A stretch of DNA of 64,000 bases, from assembly GCF_009299795.1 (NCBI RefSeq), contig NZ_VIGP01000001.1:248001-312000 (forward strand). Reading direction: 5' to 3'. This DNA is from Brachybacterium subflavum. Lineage in GTDB: Bacteria; Actinomycetota; Actinomycetes; Actinomycetales; Dermabacteraceae. Below, one piece after another: positions 1 to 8,460 of this stretch. Both the position numbers and the translations under genes were made by a program. The notes under the pieces are model-generated. The model saw nothing but the letters and a program-made list of their open reading frames with translations, searched no databases and was not told the DNA's origin. Position 1 is the first letter of the stretch. Each line of letters starts with the position of its first letter.

Positions 1-510
1 GGCCAGGATCTGGCCGAGGTCGGCGCCCGCGCCCATCACGGCGTTCAGGATCCAGGCCATGTAGGGCACGCCCACGAGGAAGGGCACGGCGCTCGCGGCG
101 GCGAAGCCGGCGAAGGCCTTCCAGGAGCGGCGGTCCCACGAGCGCTCGGCGAACCAGCCCGCGAGGTACGCGGCGGGGATGAAGCCCAGGACGAACCCGA
201 AGCTCGGGGTCATCACCGCGGCGAGGGAGCCGCTGAAGCCGGCGAACACCGGCGCCCCGGCGAGGCCGGCGACCATGTAGGCGGTCAGGGCGGCAGCGCC
301 GCGGCGCGCGCCCAGTGCCGCGCCCACGAGGAGCACACCCAGGGTCTGGCCCGTGATCGGCACGACGGGCAGCGGGATCTCGACCTGGGCCAGCAGGGCG
401 ACGATCGCGGCACCGGCGACGACCAGCGCGGCATCGACCCCCAGCGAGCGATGTCGGTTCAGGGCATCGGCGAGGACAGGGTGCCGGGGGGAGAGGGCTG
501 CGGCGGTCAC
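1..510 (-). CDS. bioY: BioY-family biotin transporter, substrate-binding (S) component, C-terminus off the window
   Basis: Minus-strand reading from a GTG at 510 gives 170 codons open to the window edge. The protein has a short hydrophilic N-terminus and then hydrophobic segments. It contains the BioY-type stretch around residues 50-85, with PVVPITGQTLGVLLVGAALG followed by RRGAAALTAYMVAGLAGAPVF. BioY proteins are membrane S components that capture biotin for an ECF-type importer. The start was chosen for its fit to the family and for the AAGGAG four bases upstream. Family length is near 190-200 residues, so only a short C-terminal part should be missing. No BioM/BioN gene is visible because the window ends here. 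Confidence 0.85.
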   Translation of the reverse strand, partial: MTAAALSPRHPVLADALNRHRSLGVDAALVVAGAAIVALLAQVEIPLPVVPITGQTLGVLLVGAALGARRGAAALTAYMVAGLAGAPVFAGFSGSLAAVMTPSFGFVLGFIPAAYLAGWFAERSWDRRSWKAFAGFAAASAVPFLVGVPYMAWILNAVMGAGADLGQILA

Positions 511-623
511 GGGACTCCTTCTTCCGGGAAACGGACGAGCGGCCATGGTAGTGCGACCGGCCCCGCGCGCGGGCCGCGCGACCACGCGGCGCCGCGGGCG
601 CGATCAGTCGCGATCGGACGAGG

Positions 624-1916
624 TCAGGGGCGGGCGGGCGCGAGCAGGGCGGCGAGCTCCTCGACCATCGCGGGCTGCCACCAGGCCCAGTCGTGACCCC
701 CTCGATGCAGGCGCACGGGGATCGTGGCGCCGGTCGCGTCGGACACGGCGTCCGCGAGCTCGCGCGCCGCCGCGCCCATCGTCCCCTCGAAGTGCCCGGC
801 GTGGAGGCGGATGCGCACACTCCCGGGGGCCTCGCTGAGCAGCGCTGCGCGCAGGGGTGCAGCGAGCGCCAGGTGGGGATAGCGCCAGAGCGAGACCGAC
901 TGCGCGATCACGGCGCCGATCCTGTGCGGCGCCCGAGCGAGGGCGAAGAGTGAGGTCAGACCCCCGAAACTCGACCCGGTGACCACGGTGCGCCGCGGAT
1001 CGGGAGTGGGGCGCAGGCGCGGCACCAGGGTGTCCGCGATCCATGCGGCCTGCCCGCCGGGCACGCCCAGGTCCCGGGCGCGCTCGGGCCACGCGTCGAT
1101 GAACACGGCGCACAGCGGCGGCAGCTCGCCGGCCCGGACGGCCTCGGCGAGCACGCCCGGGGTGTCCAGGCGATCGAGATGCGCCTCCCCGTCGGTGACG
1201 ACGAGCAGGGGCAGATCCGACCGCGGGAGCGCGCCGTCCCCGCCCTCCTCGTCATCCTCGACGTTCCCGCCGTCCTCGCCGATCGCGCACCAGTGGGCGC
1301 GCGGCTCACCCTCGGCGCTCGCCAGCTCGTGCACCGGGACGCTGGAGGCTGCGTGCGAGGCGACGACCCGGTCGCGGACCAGGTCCAGGACCAGGGATCC
1401 GCCGGGACGTGCCTGCGGTCGCGCCTGCGGGCGCGCCGGCCCCGCCGGACGCTTCCCCTTGAGGCCCTCGCTCCACCACGGCGGGTCGGCAGGTGCTCCG
1501 CCGTCCCCGTGGTGCTCGAGGAAGGCGATCGTGGCGCAGAGGTCCCCGGGAACGGAGAGAGCGCCCGTGAACCACCCGTCCCCCTGCGCGACGAGATCGA
1601 GGCCGTCGGGCGGATCGGGGTGCCACCAGCCGTTGATCTGCACGGCCACCGCGCGTGCGCCGGGCGCTCGGTGCTGCAGGCGCACGATCGCGCGATCATC
1701 CTCGCGAGCGAGGACCTCGACGGCCGCGCCGCCGGGCGCGGACGCCGCGCGATGCTGCTCGTGCTCGGCCCGCATGACGCGCACGCGCTGGACGGGTGCG
1801 TCCGTCGGCCTCGGGAGCGGCTCCCACCGGGGCCCGGACAGCAGGGCCGCGAGATCGGAGGGCTGCACGGCTCCGGCGGCTCCGGCGGGACGTCGCGTCG
1901 GCTCCTGCGCGTTCAC
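624..1916 (-). CDS. Enterochelin-esterase-like alpha/beta hydrolase
   Basis: A 430-residue protein. The N-terminal part (about 65-190) resembles the Fes-type N-terminal domain, and the C-terminal half is an alpha/beta hydrolase. A nucleophile elbow GSSFGG (Ser316) and a C-terminal HRGGHDW (His408) give two of the three catalytic residues. Relatives such as Fes and IroE hydrolyse ferric catecholate siderophores. It has no signal peptide, so it should act in the cytoplasm. Its start overlaps the stop of the upstream transporter ATPase by 4 bases, so it is probably translationally coupled to a metal-complex importer and may release the imported iron. The substrate is not shown by the sequence. 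Confidence 0.78.
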   Translation of the reverse strand: MNAQEPTRRPAGAAGAVQPSDLAALLSGPRWEPLPRPTDAPVQRVRVMRAEHEQHRAASAPGGAAVEVLAREDDRAIVRLQHRAPGARAVAVQINGWWHPDPPDGLDLVAQGDGWFTGALSVPGDLCATIAFLEHHGDGGAPADPPWWSEGLKGKRPAGPARPQARPQARPGGSLVLDLVRDRVVASHAASSVPVHELASAEGEPRAHWCAIGEDGGNVEDDEEGGDGALPRSDLPLLVVTDGEAHLDRLDTPGVLAEAVRAGELPPLCAVFIDAWPERARDLGVPGGQAAWIADTLVPRLRPTPDPRRTVVTGSSFGGLTSLFALARAPHRIGAVIAQSVSLWRYPHLALAAPLRAALLSEAPGSVRIRLHAGHFEGTMGAAARELADAVSDATGATIPVRLHRGGHDWAWWQPAMVEELAALLAPARP

Positions 1917-2755
1917 AGCGGCACCACCAGGGGCCGACCGGAGGTCGGATGCTCGAGCACGGCGACCTCGTGGCGGTAGACCTCGCGGATCCGGTCGGGG
2001 GTGAGCACGTCCTCGGGGCGGCCGAGCGCGACCAGGCGCCCGCCGTCGAACATGGCGATGCGATCGCTGCAGCGTGCGGCGAGCGTGAGGTCATGGAGGA
2101 CCACGAGCACGCAGCGGCCCTCCTGCGCGAGCTCGCCCGCCCGGGCCATGAGCACCTCCTGGTGATGGAGGTCCAGAGCGGCCGTGGGCTCGTCGAGCAG
2201 CACCACCTGCGCGTCCTGGGCGAGGACGCGGGCGAAGACGGTCCGCGCGAGCTCGCCGCCCGAGAGCGTCGTGACATCGCGCCCGGCGAGGGCGTCGACG
2301 TCCGCCTCGAGCAGGCAGCGCTCGATGAGGGCGTCGTCCTCCGGGCCGACGGGATGCGGGGCGCGGCCCATCGCCGCGGCCTCGCGCACGGTGAAGGAGA
2401 AGGCCTGGCTGTGGTGCTGGGTCATCACCGAACGGCGCCGGGCCAGGGCCTTGGCCGGCCAGTCCGCCGTCGGCGTGCCGTCCAGGAGCACCTGGCCGCT
2501 CGTCGGCCGCTGATCGCCCGAGAGCAGGGAGAGGAGCGTCGACTTCCCGGCGCCGTTGGGGCCGACGAGCGCGACGACCTCGCCTCCGCTCGCCGAGAAC
2601 TCGACGTCCCGCAGCAGCATCGCGCCCCCGATGGCGAAGCCGGCCTGCTCGACGCGGATCCACGGCTCGCTCGAGGGAGTGCCGGCCGCGGGTGTGCCGA
2701 CCGCGGACCTGCCGGCCGCCGCGGCGCCGACGCGAGCCCCCGTCCGCGCGCTCAC
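1913..2755 (-). CDS. hmuV: Haem/iron-complex ABC transporter ATP-binding protein (HmuV-like)
   Basis: A 280-residue ABC ATPase with Walker A GPNGAGKS (65-72), Q-loop at MTQHHSQAFSF (Gln113), signature LSGGE (164-168) and Walker B VVLLDEP (184-190). HSQAFSFTVREAAAMGRAPH closely matches the HmuV subfamily of haem importers. It energises the permease encoded just upstream, which it overlaps by 4 bases. The first 30 residues are a low-complexity Ala/Gly/Pro extension, so a later start is possible, though none has a better ribosome-binding site. Confidence 0.88.
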   Translation of the reverse strand: MSARTGARVGAAAAGRSAVGTPAAGTPSSEPWIRVEQAGFAIGGAMLLRDVEFSASGGEVVALVGPNGAGKSTLLSLLSGDQRPTSGQVLLDGTPTADWPAKALARRRSVMTQHHSQAFSFTVREAAAMGRAPHPVGPEDDALIERCLLEADVDALAGRDVTTLSGGELARTVFARVLAQDAQVVLLDEPTAALDLHHQEVLMARAGELAQEGRCVLVVLHDLTLAARCSDRIAMFDGGRLVALGRPEDVLTPDRIREVYRHEVAVLEHPTSGRPLVVPL

Positions 2756-3840
2756 AGCCGCACCGTCCGCGAGCGCAGCACGAGCATGAGGAAGAACGGG
2801 GCGCCCATGATCGCCGTGAACAGGCCGATCGGCACCTCGGCGGGAGGGGCCACGGTGCGCGAGAGCGTGTCCGCGACGACGATCAGCAGCGCGCCGATCA
2901 CCGCCGACATCGGCAGCACCCCGCGGTGCGCGGGGCCGCAGATGAGGCGCACGATGTGCGGGACGACGAGGCCGATGAAGCCGATCGTGCCCGCGAAGGC
3001 GACGCTCGTGCCCGTCAGCAGGGCGGTGGTCCCGATGACGATCTTGCGTGTCGTGGACACGTCGAGGCCCAGATGGTGGGCCTGACGGTCGCCGAGCGTG
3101 AGCAGGTCCAGGCGTCGCGAGAGCAGGATCATCACCACCACGCCGACGAGGATCACGGGCGTGCCGATCGCGAGCTTCATCCAGTCCAGATCGCCCAGCG
3201 AGCCCATCTGCCAGAACACCACGGTCTGCAGATCGTCGTCGTCGGCCGCGAACGTGAGGAACCCGGTGATCGCCGCGAAGGCGGAGCCGATCGCGATGCC
3301 CACCAGCAGCAGGCGCGCGGTGCCGGAGTCCATGCCCGGCCGGGCGAGCGCGTAGATCAGGGTGGTCGCGAGGATGCCGCCCGCGAAGGCCGCGGCGGGC
3401 ACCACCCAGGCGACGGCCGCCCCGGTCAGGGGCGGAAGCAGCACGATCGCGGCGACCGCTCCGGTCGAGGCTCCGCCGCTGACGCCGATGATGCCGGGAT
3501 CGGCCAGCGGGTTGCGGAACAGGCTCTGCAGCGCCGCGCCCGAGACCGCGAGCGCCGCTCCGGAGAGCGCCCCGAACAGCACGCGCGGCATGCGCAGGTC
3601 CATCACCACGGTGGTCTCGAGCGGCGGACGCGCGGCGCCCTGCCCGAGGATCTCGTGCCAGACCACGCCGAGGACCGTGCTCGGACTGAGCTGGATGGGC
3701 CCCGTCCCGATCGAGACCACGATCGCGACCAGCAGCACCGCCCCGCCGATCGGGAGGCCGATCGCGAGCGGCAGGCGCCGGGTCCGCTCGCGCGCCGCGC
3801 GGCGGGGAGCGGACCCGGCGGTGTCCTCGGCGGCGGTCAC
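2752..3840 (-). CDS. hmuU: Haem/iron-complex ABC transporter permease (FecCD family, HmuU-like)
   Basis: A 362-residue polytopic membrane protein of the FecCD/BtuC type, with about ten hydrophobic segments. It carries the family motifs SGAALAVSGAALQSLFRNPLADP and ALLTGTSVAFAGTIGFIGLVVPHI. I chose the GTG at 3840 because it overlaps the stop of the binding-protein gene (GTGA) and leaves a short arginine-rich cytoplasmic tail before the first membrane segment. An in-frame ATG at 4008 would add 56 residues of non-membrane sequence that is antisense to the binding-protein gene, so it is unlikely. It acts as the homodimeric channel of the importer. Confidence 0.9.
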   Translation of the reverse strand: MTAAEDTAGSAPRRAARERTRRLPLAIGLPIGGAVLLVAIVVSIGTGPIQLSPSTVLGVVWHEILGQGAARPPLETTVVMDLRMPRVLFGALSGAALAVSGAALQSLFRNPLADPGIIGVSGGASTGAVAAIVLLPPLTGAAVAWVVPAAAFAGGILATTLIYALARPGMDSGTARLLLVGIAIGSAFAAITGFLTFAADDDDLQTVVFWQMGSLGDLDWMKLAIGTPVILVGVVVMILLSRRLDLLTLGDRQAHHLGLDVSTTRKIVIGTTALLTGTSVAFAGTIGFIGLVVPHIVRLICGPAHRGVLPMSAVIGALLIVVADTLSRTVAPPAEVPIGLFTAIMGAPFFLMLVLRSRTVRL

Positions 3841-4967
3841 TTCGCGACGGCGGCGAGGGCCTTCACCAGCGCGATCGCACCGGCGCCGACGCCCACGCCG
3901 CTGACCTTGATCTGCTCGCTGGGCATGAGGAAGAAAGTGTTCGAGGTGCCCGCGGGGGTCTGCGCGAGGGTCGGGAAGGCGGAGAGGAAGCCCTCGAGCC
4001 CGCCCCATTCCTCGAGATCGCCGTCGCCGGCGAGGATGACGTCGGGCTTCGTGTCCAGCAGGCCCTCGTCGCTGTACTTCACGGAGTAGCCGCGCAGGCC
4101 CTCCTCGACGCCGACGCTCGTCGCGCCCGCGGCCTCGATGATGTCTGCGGCGGCCGTGCCGGTGCCGACCACGGCGTTCGCGCCGCCCGCGCCGCTCGAG
4201 GTCACCGCGAGGATGCGCAGGCCGTCGATGCCGGTGCCCTTCGCGTCGGACGCGGCCTGGTCGAGCTGGTCCTCGACGGTGCTCGCGAGCTCCTCGCCCG
4301 CGTCCTTCGCCCCCACGTACTCGGCGACGGCGCGGATCTTGTCGGCGATGGGCTGCTGGTCGTCCACGACCACCGCGTCCACGCCGGCCTCGCGGAACTG
4401 GGCCGCGGGCTTGCCGTGCCGCTTGACGTTGTTGCCGATGAAGAGGGTCCCCTTGACGCTCAGCAGGCCCTCGACGCCGGTCTTCTGGCTGAACTCGTAG
4501 TGCTCGGGCGCATCGAGGGCGGCCTGGGCGACGGAGTTCGTGGGGGCCGCATAGATGTTCTTCTGCAGGCCCAGCGCCGCGAGGATGTCGGCGACGTCCT
4601 CGCCGCCCACGATGATCTTCGAGATGTCGGTGACCTCGACCTTCTCGCCCGTGCCGTCAGTGACCGTGACCGGCAGCTCCGGGGTCGCCGTGGCCGAGGG
4701 GAGGTCTGTGCCCTCCACCCAGGTCCAGCCCTCGGGCAGGTCTGACGGGGCGCCCTGCGCGCCGCCGGCCGCGGAGCCGGAGCCTCCGTCGGAGGAGCCG
4801 GCGTCCGAGGCCGCGTCCTCGGCGGACCGGCTGCCCGCACCGCATGCGGTGAGCGCGGCGAGGACCGCGGCCGACGGGGCGATCCCGAGCAGGGAGCGCC
4901 GTGCGAGCGGACGACGGGCGGAGGGCTCGTGGGAGGAGGTGCGGGGGAGCGGGCGCGACGAGGTCAC
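3837..4967 (-). CDS. hmuT: Haem/iron-complex ABC transporter substrate-binding lipoprotein (HmuT-like)
   Basis: A 376-residue exported lipoprotein. A twin-arginine-like RRSLLG precedes a hydrophobic stretch ending in a lipobox LTAC (cysteine near residue 42), followed by a Ser/Gly/Asp-rich linker. The rest is a class III binding protein. The segment TDISKIIVGGEDVADILAALG and later KRHGKPAAQFREAGVDAVVVDD match HmuT-type haem-binding proteins. It is first in a run of four overlapping minus-strand genes (lipoprotein, permease, ATPase, esterase). Regulation by an iron-dependent repressor is plausible from the half-box upstream. Haem versus another iron chelate cannot be separated by reading alone. 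Confidence 0.86.
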   Translation of the reverse strand: MTSSRPLPRTSSHEPSARRPLARRSLLGIAPSAAVLAALTACGAGSRSAEDAASDAGSSDGGSGSAAGGAQGAPSDLPEGWTWVEGTDLPSATATPELPVTVTDGTGEKVEVTDISKIIVGGEDVADILAALGLQKNIYAAPTNSVAQAALDAPEHYEFSQKTGVEGLLSVKGTLFIGNNVKRHGKPAAQFREAGVDAVVVDDQQPIADKIRAVAEYVGAKDAGEELASTVEDQLDQAASDAKGTGIDGLRILAVTSSGAGGANAVVGTGTAAADIIEAAGATSVGVEEGLRGYSVKYSDEGLLDTKPDVILAGDGDLEEWGGLEGFLSAFPTLAQTPAGTSNTFFLMPSEQIKVSGVGVGAGAIALVKALAAVAK

Positions 4968-5000
4968 AGAACGGTCCTTCGGGTGAGCTAGGTGAGTATG

Positions 5001-5018
5001 CAGGTTCGCCTAAGTAGG
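5001..5018 (-). promoter_or_regulatory. Candidate DtxR/IdeR-type iron box
   Basis: Read on the minus strand, TTAGGCGAACCT lies about 40 bases upstream of the binding-protein start. One half matches the DtxR consensus half-site TTAGGCTAACCTAA well. The other half is degenerate, so the full 19-mer matches at about 11 positions. The location suits repression of an iron-uptake operon, but the call rests mostly on context. Confidence 0.3.
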
Positions 5019-5132
5019 CGTGCAGGGTCTACTAGATCACGATATGAGGGGAGCGTCACCCGGCGGCGGCAGGGGTCACACCCCCGGCCGCCGCCGGAGC
5101 GACGGCTCGCTCACGCCATGCTCACTCCATGC

Positions 5133-6059
5133 TCACGCCGCGCTCGCGCGTGCGGCGGGCACCTTCTCCCCGGCATCCACGCAGAAGGGGAGCGTGTTCT
5201 CCCGCGGCGGCACCGGGCAGGTCGAGAAGTCCGTGTAGGCGCAGGGGAGGTTCACCGCGCGGTTGAAGTCGAGCACCGCGGAGCCATCGGCCGAGGGGGC
5301 GGGGACCGTGAGCGATCTGCTCGCCGCATAGGTCGTGATCCCGCTGGTCGCGTCCCGGAACAGGACGGTCAGAGAGCCGTCAGCGCCCGCGAAGGCCGTG
5401 AGGCGGTGGGTGCGCCCGTCGCGCTCGAACTCGAGACGGCCCGGGCTCGAGAAGGTGTGCTGGATGCCCGGCAGCACGGCCCCGACCCGACGTGCCGCGG
5501 GCGCAGGATCGGCGACGAAGCGTGCGTCGATCGCCCATTGCGGGTCGGCCGGATAGGCCTTCGTCCCGATGAAGGAGGCGAGGTAGGGGCTGTCCGCGCG
5601 GCGGGGTCGCAGCATGACGCCGCTTCCGCGCCGCGAGACCTCGGCGAGTCCGTCGACGCCGCCCTCGCGCGTGCCGCCGTGACTCGCGCCGCCGTCACGT
5701 GCGCCGCTGTCGCCCGTGCCGGCCGACCGATCGACGAAGCGCAGCAGGACGGTGCCCTCGTGCATGAGGGGAGCGAGCTGCCGGGTGCCCCGCAGCTCCT
5801 CGTCGCCTGCCGTGAGGACCTCGCCCTCGGCGAGCTCGACCAGCGGGCCCTGGGGACCGACGGACCAGGCGCCCGGGACGCCGGGCGCGCGCAGTCGCGC
5901 CCGGCCCAGCCAGTGCAGCCCGGTGGCGGCGAGGATCCCGAGCGGTTCGGTGCGCGAGCTCTCGTGCGCCTCGTGCCATGCGGTCCACTCCTGGGTGAAG
6001 GCCGCGGTGGCGGCGGGCCCGGTTGCGGTCCGAGCGGCGCTCCTGCGTGCGGCGCTCAT
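5133..6059 (-). CDS. DUF1684 domain protein
   Basis: A 308-residue soluble protein. The C-terminal half has the DUF1684 hallmark LDFNRAVNLPCAYTDFSTC followed by PVPPRENTLPFCVDAGEK, plus the upstream IGTKAYPADPQWAIDARF region. The biochemical function of the family is not established. The start ATG at 6059 overlaps the stop of the ATP-grasp gene (ATGA), so the two are probably co-translated. A glycine- and serine-rich insertion near residues 110-135 looks like a lineage-specific loop. Confidence 0.82.
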   Translation of the reverse strand: MSAARRSAARTATGPAATAAFTQEWTAWHEAHESSRTEPLGILAATGLHWLGRARLRAPGVPGAWSVGPQGPLVELAEGEVLTAGDEELRGTRQLAPLMHEGTVLLRFVDRSAGTGDSGARDGGASHGGTREGGVDGLAEVSRRGSGVMLRPRRADSPYLASFIGTKAYPADPQWAIDARFVADPAPAARRVGAVLPGIQHTFSSPGRLEFERDGRTHRLTAFAGADGSLTVLFRDATSGITTYAASRSLTVPAPSADGSAVLDFNRAVNLPCAYTDFSTCPVPPRENTLPFCVDAGEKVPAARASAA

Positions 6060-7069
6060 GCGGCGCTCCGCACGGCGTCCAGCGGCACCGTGCCGCGCTC
6101 GGCGTCCAGGAGCTCCCCGAACCAGCGCGCGACCTGTCGCACGGCGGGCGTCGGCGCTTCGCGCTCGACCGCCGGGTTGTAGTTGGAGTTCGTGTTGAGG
6201 TCGTAGGTGACGGTGCGGCCATCGGTCGTGGTGAGGAACTCGATGCCGGCGATCTCGATCCCGAGGTCCGCCAGCAGCTCCTCGTAGCGCCGGATCAGGG
6301 ACGTGCTCGCGGTGATCGACTGATCGAGCCGGAAGCTCGGGGGCCTCGGCGTCCCGGGCAGGGCGCAGGCGTCGGCCGGGCAGAGCTCGAAGCCGCCGGA
6401 GGTGTCCACGCGCACCGCGTACACGAAGCGGCCGCCCACGAACTCCGCGCGCGTGATCTCGGGCTCGGGGGCCACCAGCAGCTCCTGCAGCAGGGTGATC
6501 CCGTCCGCGCTCTCCTCGAAGTCCGCGCCCCTCACGTACTCCTCGAATGCCTCGTGATCCTCGAAGCGGCGCACACCCAGGCCCTTGCCGCCCTGGTCGT
6601 GCTTGGTGATGAACGGTGCGGGCAGGGTGCGTGCGGCATCGGCGAGCGAGTCGCGGTCGTGCACGGCGATCGTGCGCGGCACGTCGAAGCCCGCGTGGCG
6701 CAGCGCCGCGTGCTGCTGGATCTTCGAGACCTCGAGGTCGGCGACGCGGGAGCCTCCCACCACGCGCCGCCCCCAGGACTCGAGCCAGGTGAGGGTGCCG
6801 CGTGCGACGTCCTTCGCGTGCGGGGCGCCGCGGGTATGGGACGAGGCGCTCAGACGGGACCAGAACACGCCCTGGGGAGGTGCGGCGTCTAGATCGAGCA
6901 CCCCGCCGTCGAGCGGCCACTCGATCAGCGGCACGCCGACAGCCTCGAAGGCCGCGGTGAACGGGGCGATCCACTCCGGGTTGTCGTGCAGCACGTGGAC
7001 CGCCGGAGCGGCCGGCACCACGGGCAGGGACGGGGCCGCGGATGCGGTCGGGAATGCGGGGTCGGACAT
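6056..7069 (-). CDS. ATP-grasp domain protein
   Basis: A 337-residue protein with an ATP-grasp fold. Visible parts are FITKHDQGGKGLGVRRFEDHEAF (phosphate-binding glycine loop), LLQELLVAP, RAEFVGGRFVYAVRVDT and the terminal metal-binding segment GIEFLTTTDGRTVTYDLNTNSNYNP with its Asp-Asn pair. Such enzymes ligate a carboxylate to an amine or thiol using ATP; RimK-like and D-Ala-D-Ala-ligase-like members share this layout. The ATG at 7069 was preferred because CAGGAGG sits five bases upstream. Its coupling to a DUF1684 partner is the only clue to substrate, which is unknown. Confidence 0.78.
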   Translation of the reverse strand: MSDPAFPTASAAPSLPVVPAAPAVHVLHDNPEWIAPFTAAFEAVGVPLIEWPLDGGVLDLDAAPPQGVFWSRLSASSHTRGAPHAKDVARGTLTWLESWGRRVVGGSRVADLEVSKIQQHAALRHAGFDVPRTIAVHDRDSLADAARTLPAPFITKHDQGGKGLGVRRFEDHEAFEEYVRGADFEESADGITLLQELLVAPEPEITRAEFVGGRFVYAVRVDTSGGFELCPADACALPGTPRPPSFRLDQSITASTSLIRRYEELLADLGIEIAGIEFLTTTDGRTVTYDLNTNSNYNPAVEREAPTPAVRQVARWFGELLDAERGTVPLDAVRSAA

Positions 7070-7271
7070 CGGGCCTCCTGGACGTCGAGCTCTGGACCTG
7101 CCGGAGCAACGGGTGGGCCGACGCCAGCCCTCCCTCGGGTCGCGCGGTGGATCACGGACATCCCGCGTCATCTGCGGACGCCCCGGTCCACGCGCACACG
7201 ATCGGTGCGTGGATGCGCCTGCCCGCGCCCGGACGTGCCGGGGCGGCAGTGATCGTGTTCCCCGAACTTAT

Positions 7272-7288
7272 CTTATGGGCGCCATAAG
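7272..7288. promoter_or_regulatory. Inverted repeat upstream of the ATP-grasp gene (candidate operator)
   Basis: CTTATGG-GCG-CCATAAG has perfect 7-bp arms around a 3-bp centre, in an AT-rich island of an otherwise GC-rich gap between ku and the ATP-grasp gene. On the minus strand it directly precedes TAAGAT, a possible -10, about 200 bases from the ATP-grasp start. The regulator is unknown. Confidence 0.35.
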
Positions 7289-7344
7289 CAGAGCGCAGGG
7301 GTTGAAGAACGTGGGGTTCCTCGCGCGGCGCACCGCGCTCACGA

Positions 7345-8355
7345 TCACGAGGACTTCCGCTTCTTCCCGGAGGCCGATGCGCTCTTCGAGGAGGACGTCT
7401 TCGACGTCCCTGCCGACGTCTTCGATCCTCCTGCGGACTTCTTCGACCCTGCGTTGGACTTCTTCGCTCCGCCGGCGGACTTCTTCGAACCACCAGTGGA
7501 CTTCTTCGACGTCCCGGTGGACGTCTTCGCTCCCGACGACGACCCCTCCGACCCCGTGGACCCCCGCTTCTCCAGGCTGCGCTCGAGCGCGTCCATCAGG
7601 CTGATGACCTTGCCGCCCTGCTCCTTCTCGGCGTGCTCCTCCCGCTCGCGGCCGAAGGTCTCGTCGGTGTCCACGGACTCCCCCTGCACGAGCTTGTCCT
7701 CGATGAGCTCGTGCAGCTGCTCCTGGTACTCGTCGGAGTACTTCTCGGGCTCGAAGTCGCCGCTGAACTGGTCGACGAGAGCACCGGCCATGTCCAGCTC
7801 CTTCTCGGTGATCTTCGGCCGTTTGCGGGCGGCGGGGAAGTCCATGTCCTGCACGTCCTCGGGCCAGCGCATGGTCTGGAGCGTCAGCAGACGCCCGCGC
7901 GAGCGCAGCACGCCCAGGCGGGTCTTCGTGCGCAGCGTGAAGGTGACGATCGCGGTGCGCTCGCTGTGCTCGAGCGTCCGGCGCAGCAGCAGGTACGACT
8001 TCGGCGACCTGCCCACCGGCTCGAGGAGGTACGCGGTACCCAGCAGCACCGGGTCCACCTGGTCACCCGGGATGAACTGCACGACGTCGATCTCGTCGTT
8101 CTCCTCGGCCGGGAGGGCGTCGAGCTCCTCGTCGGTGAGGACGACGGTCTTGTCGCCCTCCGCATAGGCCTTCTCGATGTGGTCGTAGTCGATCACGCGG
8201 CCGCAGACCTCGCAGCGCCGCTCGTACCTGATGCGGCCGTCGTCCTCGTCGTGCACCTGATGGAAGGAGACGTCGTGCGAGCGGGTGGCGCTGTACAGCT
8301 TCACCGGCACGTTCACGAGCCCGAACGTGATCTCACCGCTCCATATCGCGCGCAT
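7345..8355 (-). CDS. ku: Ku protein, DNA-end-binding factor of bacterial NHEJ
   Basis: A 336-residue bacterial Ku. It starts MRAIWSGEITFGLVNVPVKL, as Ku homologues do, and runs through the beta-barrel core to about residue 255. The last 65 or so residues are a Lys/Ser/Gly/Ala tail built from KKSxGGSKKSAGG-like repeats, the lysine-rich tail type that increases DNA binding in actinobacterial Ku proteins. Ku homodimers thread onto broken ends and recruit LigD, which is encoded divergently 105 bp away. The shared intergenic region (8356-8460) must hold both promoters. Confidence 0.95.
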   Translation of the reverse strand: MRAIWSGEITFGLVNVPVKLYSATRSHDVSFHQVHDEDDGRIRYERRCEVCGRVIDYDHIEKAYAEGDKTVVLTDEELDALPAEENDEIDVVQFIPGDQVDPVLLGTAYLLEPVGRSPKSYLLLRRTLEHSERTAIVTFTLRTKTRLGVLRSRGRLLTLQTMRWPEDVQDMDFPAARKRPKITEKELDMAGALVDQFSGDFEPEKYSDEYQEQLHELIEDKLVQGESVDTDETFGREREEHAEKEQGGKVISLMDALERSLEKRGSTGSEGSSSGAKTSTGTSKKSTGGSKKSAGGAKKSNAGSKKSAGGSKTSAGTSKTSSSKSASASGKKRKSS

Positions 8356-8460
8356 CGCACCATCACAGCACTCCCGGGCGCTCACGGCCAGAGGCCCCCT
8401 CGCGCGGCGGCGGCCCGGCTCGCCCGTGACAGGGCGGGTGATCCGCGCAACAGTGGAGCC

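Noticed and set aside
511-623. A biotin-responsive element or riboswitch upstream of bioY
   Set aside because: The gap is short and only generally GC-rich; no conserved operator or aptamer-like fold was seen.
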